Assembly: GCA_002493085.1 (NCBI GenBank)
Contig: DKXQ01000083.1
Location: 1-6,651, forward strand
DNA: 6,651 bases
From: Lachnoclostridium sp. UBA7122
GTDB lineage: Bacteria > Bacillota > Clostridia > Lachnospirales > Lachnospiraceae
Reading direction: 5' to 3'
Shown here in pieces: positions 5,457-6,651 of this stretch (positions are counted from its first letter, which is position 1; each line of letters starts with the position of its first letter). The notes beneath the pieces were generated by a model that searched no databases, was not told where the DNA came from, and saw only the letters and a program-made list of their open reading frames with translations. The position numbers were made by a program, and so were the translations under genes.

Positions 5457-5957
5457 ATGATTGTTACAAGTGCAGGAATCACTAACGGATTTATTCAAAA
5501 AAAATATGGCGGGTATGGAACACAATTTAATGAAAATCATGTTCCGTCTTATTCTTTACCATTTAAAATCGAAAATGCGCCAGAGCATACCGCTTCATTC
5601 GCATTTATACTGGAAGATAAAGACGCTTATCCCGTTATTGGATTTACATGGATTCACTGGTTGGGAGCCAATCTTAAAAGAAATGGACTGGAAGAAAATG
5701 AAAGCCAGACTGCAACTGATTTCATACAAGGGACAAATAGTTGGATAAGCATACAAGGGAATCAACAGACAAGGGAGCAAGCAAGCTATTATGGCGGCAT
5801 GACACCTCCAGATAAATCACATACATATGAACTCCATATATTTGCACTTGATGAGATGCTTGATTTAAAAAACGAGTTTTACCTTAACGAACTTTATGAA
5901 AAAATGGAGGGACACATCCTCGAAGAAGCCATATTAAAGGGAATTTATGAAAAATAA
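5457..5957 (+). CDS. YbhB/YbcL-family (PEBP, Raf-kinase-inhibitor-like) protein
   Basis: A 166-aa protein with the two conserved regions of the phosphatidylethanolamine-binding protein family. Region 1 is FILEDKDAYPVIGFTWIHWLG at about residues 50-70, with Asp54, Asp56 and His67 of the anion-binding pocket. Region 2 is YYGGMTPPDKSHTYELHIFALD at 111-132, with the paired prolines, His122 and Tyr124. Length fits bacterial family members (about 150-180 aa). No signal peptide is visible, so it should be cytoplasmic. The biochemical role of bacterial PEBPs is not settled. ATG at 5457 has AGGAGA at 5443-5448. It lies downstream of HxlR, overlaps the following exporter-like gene by 11 nt, and shares its promoter. 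Co-regulation by HxlR is inferred from the palindrome at its promoter. Confidence 0.92.
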   Translation: MIVTSAGITNGFIQKKYGGYGTQFNENHVPSYSLPFKIENAPEHTASFAFILEDKDAYPVIGFTWIHWLGANLKRNGLEENESQTATDFIQGTNSWISIQGNQQTREQASYYGGMTPPDKSHTYELHIFALDEMLDLKNEFYLNELYEKMEGHILEEAILKGIYEK

Positions 5958-6449
5958 ATCCTTTAAAATCGGGCTAAGAACTATTAAAACGGTAATTTCT
6001 GTATTCCTATGTTTTTTCATAGATAATTACAGGTATGATAGTACCCCTTTTTACGCAGCAATCGCATCCATACTATGCACTCAGCCAGACATGGAAAATA
6101 GTCTGAGTATTGCAAAAAGCAGGGAAATATCAACCATAATCGGCGGCATGTCTGGGATGCTCTTTTTAACTTTAGAAAGGCGGTTTACTTCCATTTACCC
6201 AGAATTATTTAGAGAACTGGTTTTATCGTTAATGCTTATTCCCCTCATTTACCTATCTCTGCTTTTAAAACAAAAAATGGAACGGCTCTAATGTGTGTTG
6301 TTTTCTTATGTGTGACTATAACCCATGAAAGAGATACGAATCCGCTATATTTTGCATGGAACAGGATTGTTGATACATCATTAGGAATAGTGATTTCTTT
6401 AATTGTAAATTCTATTCCACCAACTTCAAGAAAAAGTATGAGCACATAG
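5947..6449 (+). pseudogene. Aromatic acid exporter (ArAE/FUSC-type) membrane protein, frameshifted
   Basis: ATG at 5947 (AAAGGG upstream, overlapping the PEBP gene) opens a hydrophobic frame that stops at 6291 after 114 aa. Residues 1-110 carry a KIGLRTIKTVISVFLC start and about four membrane helices like the N-terminal part of the aromatic acid exporter family. After codon 110, the -1 frame continues without a stop to TAG at 6447-6449 and encodes the missing part: two more membrane segments, VVFLCVTITHERDTNP and the family-typical NRIVDTSLGIVISLIVN. Restoring one A in the run at 6272-6277 gives one continuous 167-aa protein. The break is thus an apparent one-base deletion in an A6 homopolymer: a real mutation, a sequencing error, or less likely slippage. 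If intact, it would be an inner-membrane exporter of aromatic acids or related compounds, probably as an oligomer. Family assignment comes from pattern recognition only. Confidence 0.82.
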
Positions 6450-6453
6450 TCCC

Positions 6454-6476
6454 ATAATATAAAACGCCAATATTAT
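6454..6476. repeat. Small AT-rich inverted repeat downstream of the exporter gene
   Basis: ATAATAT (6454-6460) and ATATTAT (6470-6476) are perfect 7-bp inverted arms around a 9-nt loop. The stem has no G/C, so it is weak as a terminator. Nothing else is recognisable in the stretch from 6450 to 6518. Confidence 0.3.
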
Positions 6477-6518
6477 ATCTGCTTTGTTATATAACTTGTA
6501 GAAACAGGTATGTAAAGC

Positions 6519-6560
6519 AAAAGAGCCAGAAGATTAACCTCTGGTTCTCTTTTACTTTTT
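6519..6560. terminator. Intrinsic terminator of the PEBP-ArAE operon, possibly bidirectional
   Basis: AAAAGAGCCAGA (6519-6530) pairs with TCTGGTTCTCTTTT (6540-6553) with a small asymmetric bulge, around a 9-nt loop. It is followed on the plus strand by TTTTACTTTTT, a good T-rich tail. Read leftward, the hairpin is followed by CTCTTTTGC, so it could also terminate a gene coming in from the right edge. Confidence 0.82.
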
Positions 6561-6582
6561 GGCTATAAATCGTCCATCTATT

Positions 6583-6651
6583 TTAAAGATGTCTTAAATT
6601 GACCCGATATTCTCTTAATACCGATTCATCCGCATTGGAAATTTGATACTG
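6583..6651 (-). CDS. Possible 3' end of a convergent gene, cut by window edge
   Basis: One minus-strand frame is open from the window edge for 22 codons to TAA at 6585-6583 (residues ISNADESVLREYRVNLRHL near its end), while the other two minus-strand frames stop sooner. The composition is polar and protein-like, and a terminator-like hairpin lies just beyond the stop, as expected for convergent genes. The fragment is too short to assign a family, and 22 open codons can arise by chance. Confidence 0.35.
   Translation of the reverse strand, partial: QYQISNADESVLREYRVNLRHL

Noticed and set aside
5461..5748. Second plus-strand frame inside the PEBP gene
   Set aside because: It starts 4 nt inside the PEBP gene and overlaps it in another frame; only the 5457 frame shows conserved PEBP regions.
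6272..6278. Programmed -1 frameshift in the exporter gene
   Set aside because: The run is only A6, there is no obvious stimulatory hairpin or internal Shine-Dalgarno nearby, and a simple deletion or read error explains it more cheaply; kept only as a minor alternative.
6245..6445. Minus-strand open frame opposite the exporter's second half
   Set aside because: The plus strand here encodes the conserved exporter C-terminal helices after frame correction; the minus frame has no features of its own.
1..6651. A defence, toxin-antitoxin, CRISPR or mobile-element system
   Set aside because: No spaced repeats, toxin-like small gene pairs, nucleases, recombinases or transposases were seen; all clear genes belong to regulator, oxidoreductase, hydrolase or transporter families, apart from the DUF2000 and PEBP-family proteins, whose functions are unknown or unsettled.

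Overview
The window looks like an accessory chromosomal segment of a low-GC Gram-positive anaerobe, most probably a gut Clostridia/Lachnospiraceae-type Firmicute. The basis is AT-rich DNA, strong AGGAGG-type ribosome binding sites, a TTG start, hairpin terminators, and protein families typical of that group. I see no rRNA, tRNA, CRISPR array, transposase or phage gene. The MerR/SDR end looks somewhat richer in G+C than the middle of the window (visual impression, not computed).

Layout from left to right. (1) Positions 1-1003 hold a divergent pair: a short-chain dehydrogenase/reductase on the minus strand, cut by the window edge, and a MerR-family regulator on the plus strand. The SDR promoter has the 19-bp spacer and central dyad typical of MerR-activated promoters. 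(2) Positions 1088-3235 hold a tightly packed minus-strand operon: AraC-family regulator, EamA/DMT-type 10-TM transporter, DUF2000 protein. It converges on merR at a shared hairpin. (3) Positions 3401-4839 hold a minus-strand pair: an XRE-cupin regulator and a metallo-beta-lactamase-fold hydrolase whose HxHxDH motif reads HSNADH. A perfect palindrome lies at the XRE promoter. (4) Positions 5007-6449 run on the plus strand: an HxlR regulator, then a YbhB/PEBP-family protein overlapping an aromatic-acid-exporter-like (ArAE/FUSC) gene. The exporter gene is broken by an apparent one-base deletion in an A6 run. A terminator closes the block, and a possible convergent gene tail touches the right edge.

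Four one-component regulators of four different families (MerR, AraC, XRE-cupin, HxlR) lie within about 4.8 kb, each next to one to three small enzyme or transporter genes. The natural reading is a row of independent inducible stress, detoxification or efflux cassettes rather than one multi-protein machine. I did not find convincing evidence of a wholly new system. The most notable points are the exporter frameshift, the altered metal-binding motif, the uncharacterised DUF2000 protein tied to a regulated transporter, and three well-defined candidate operators.
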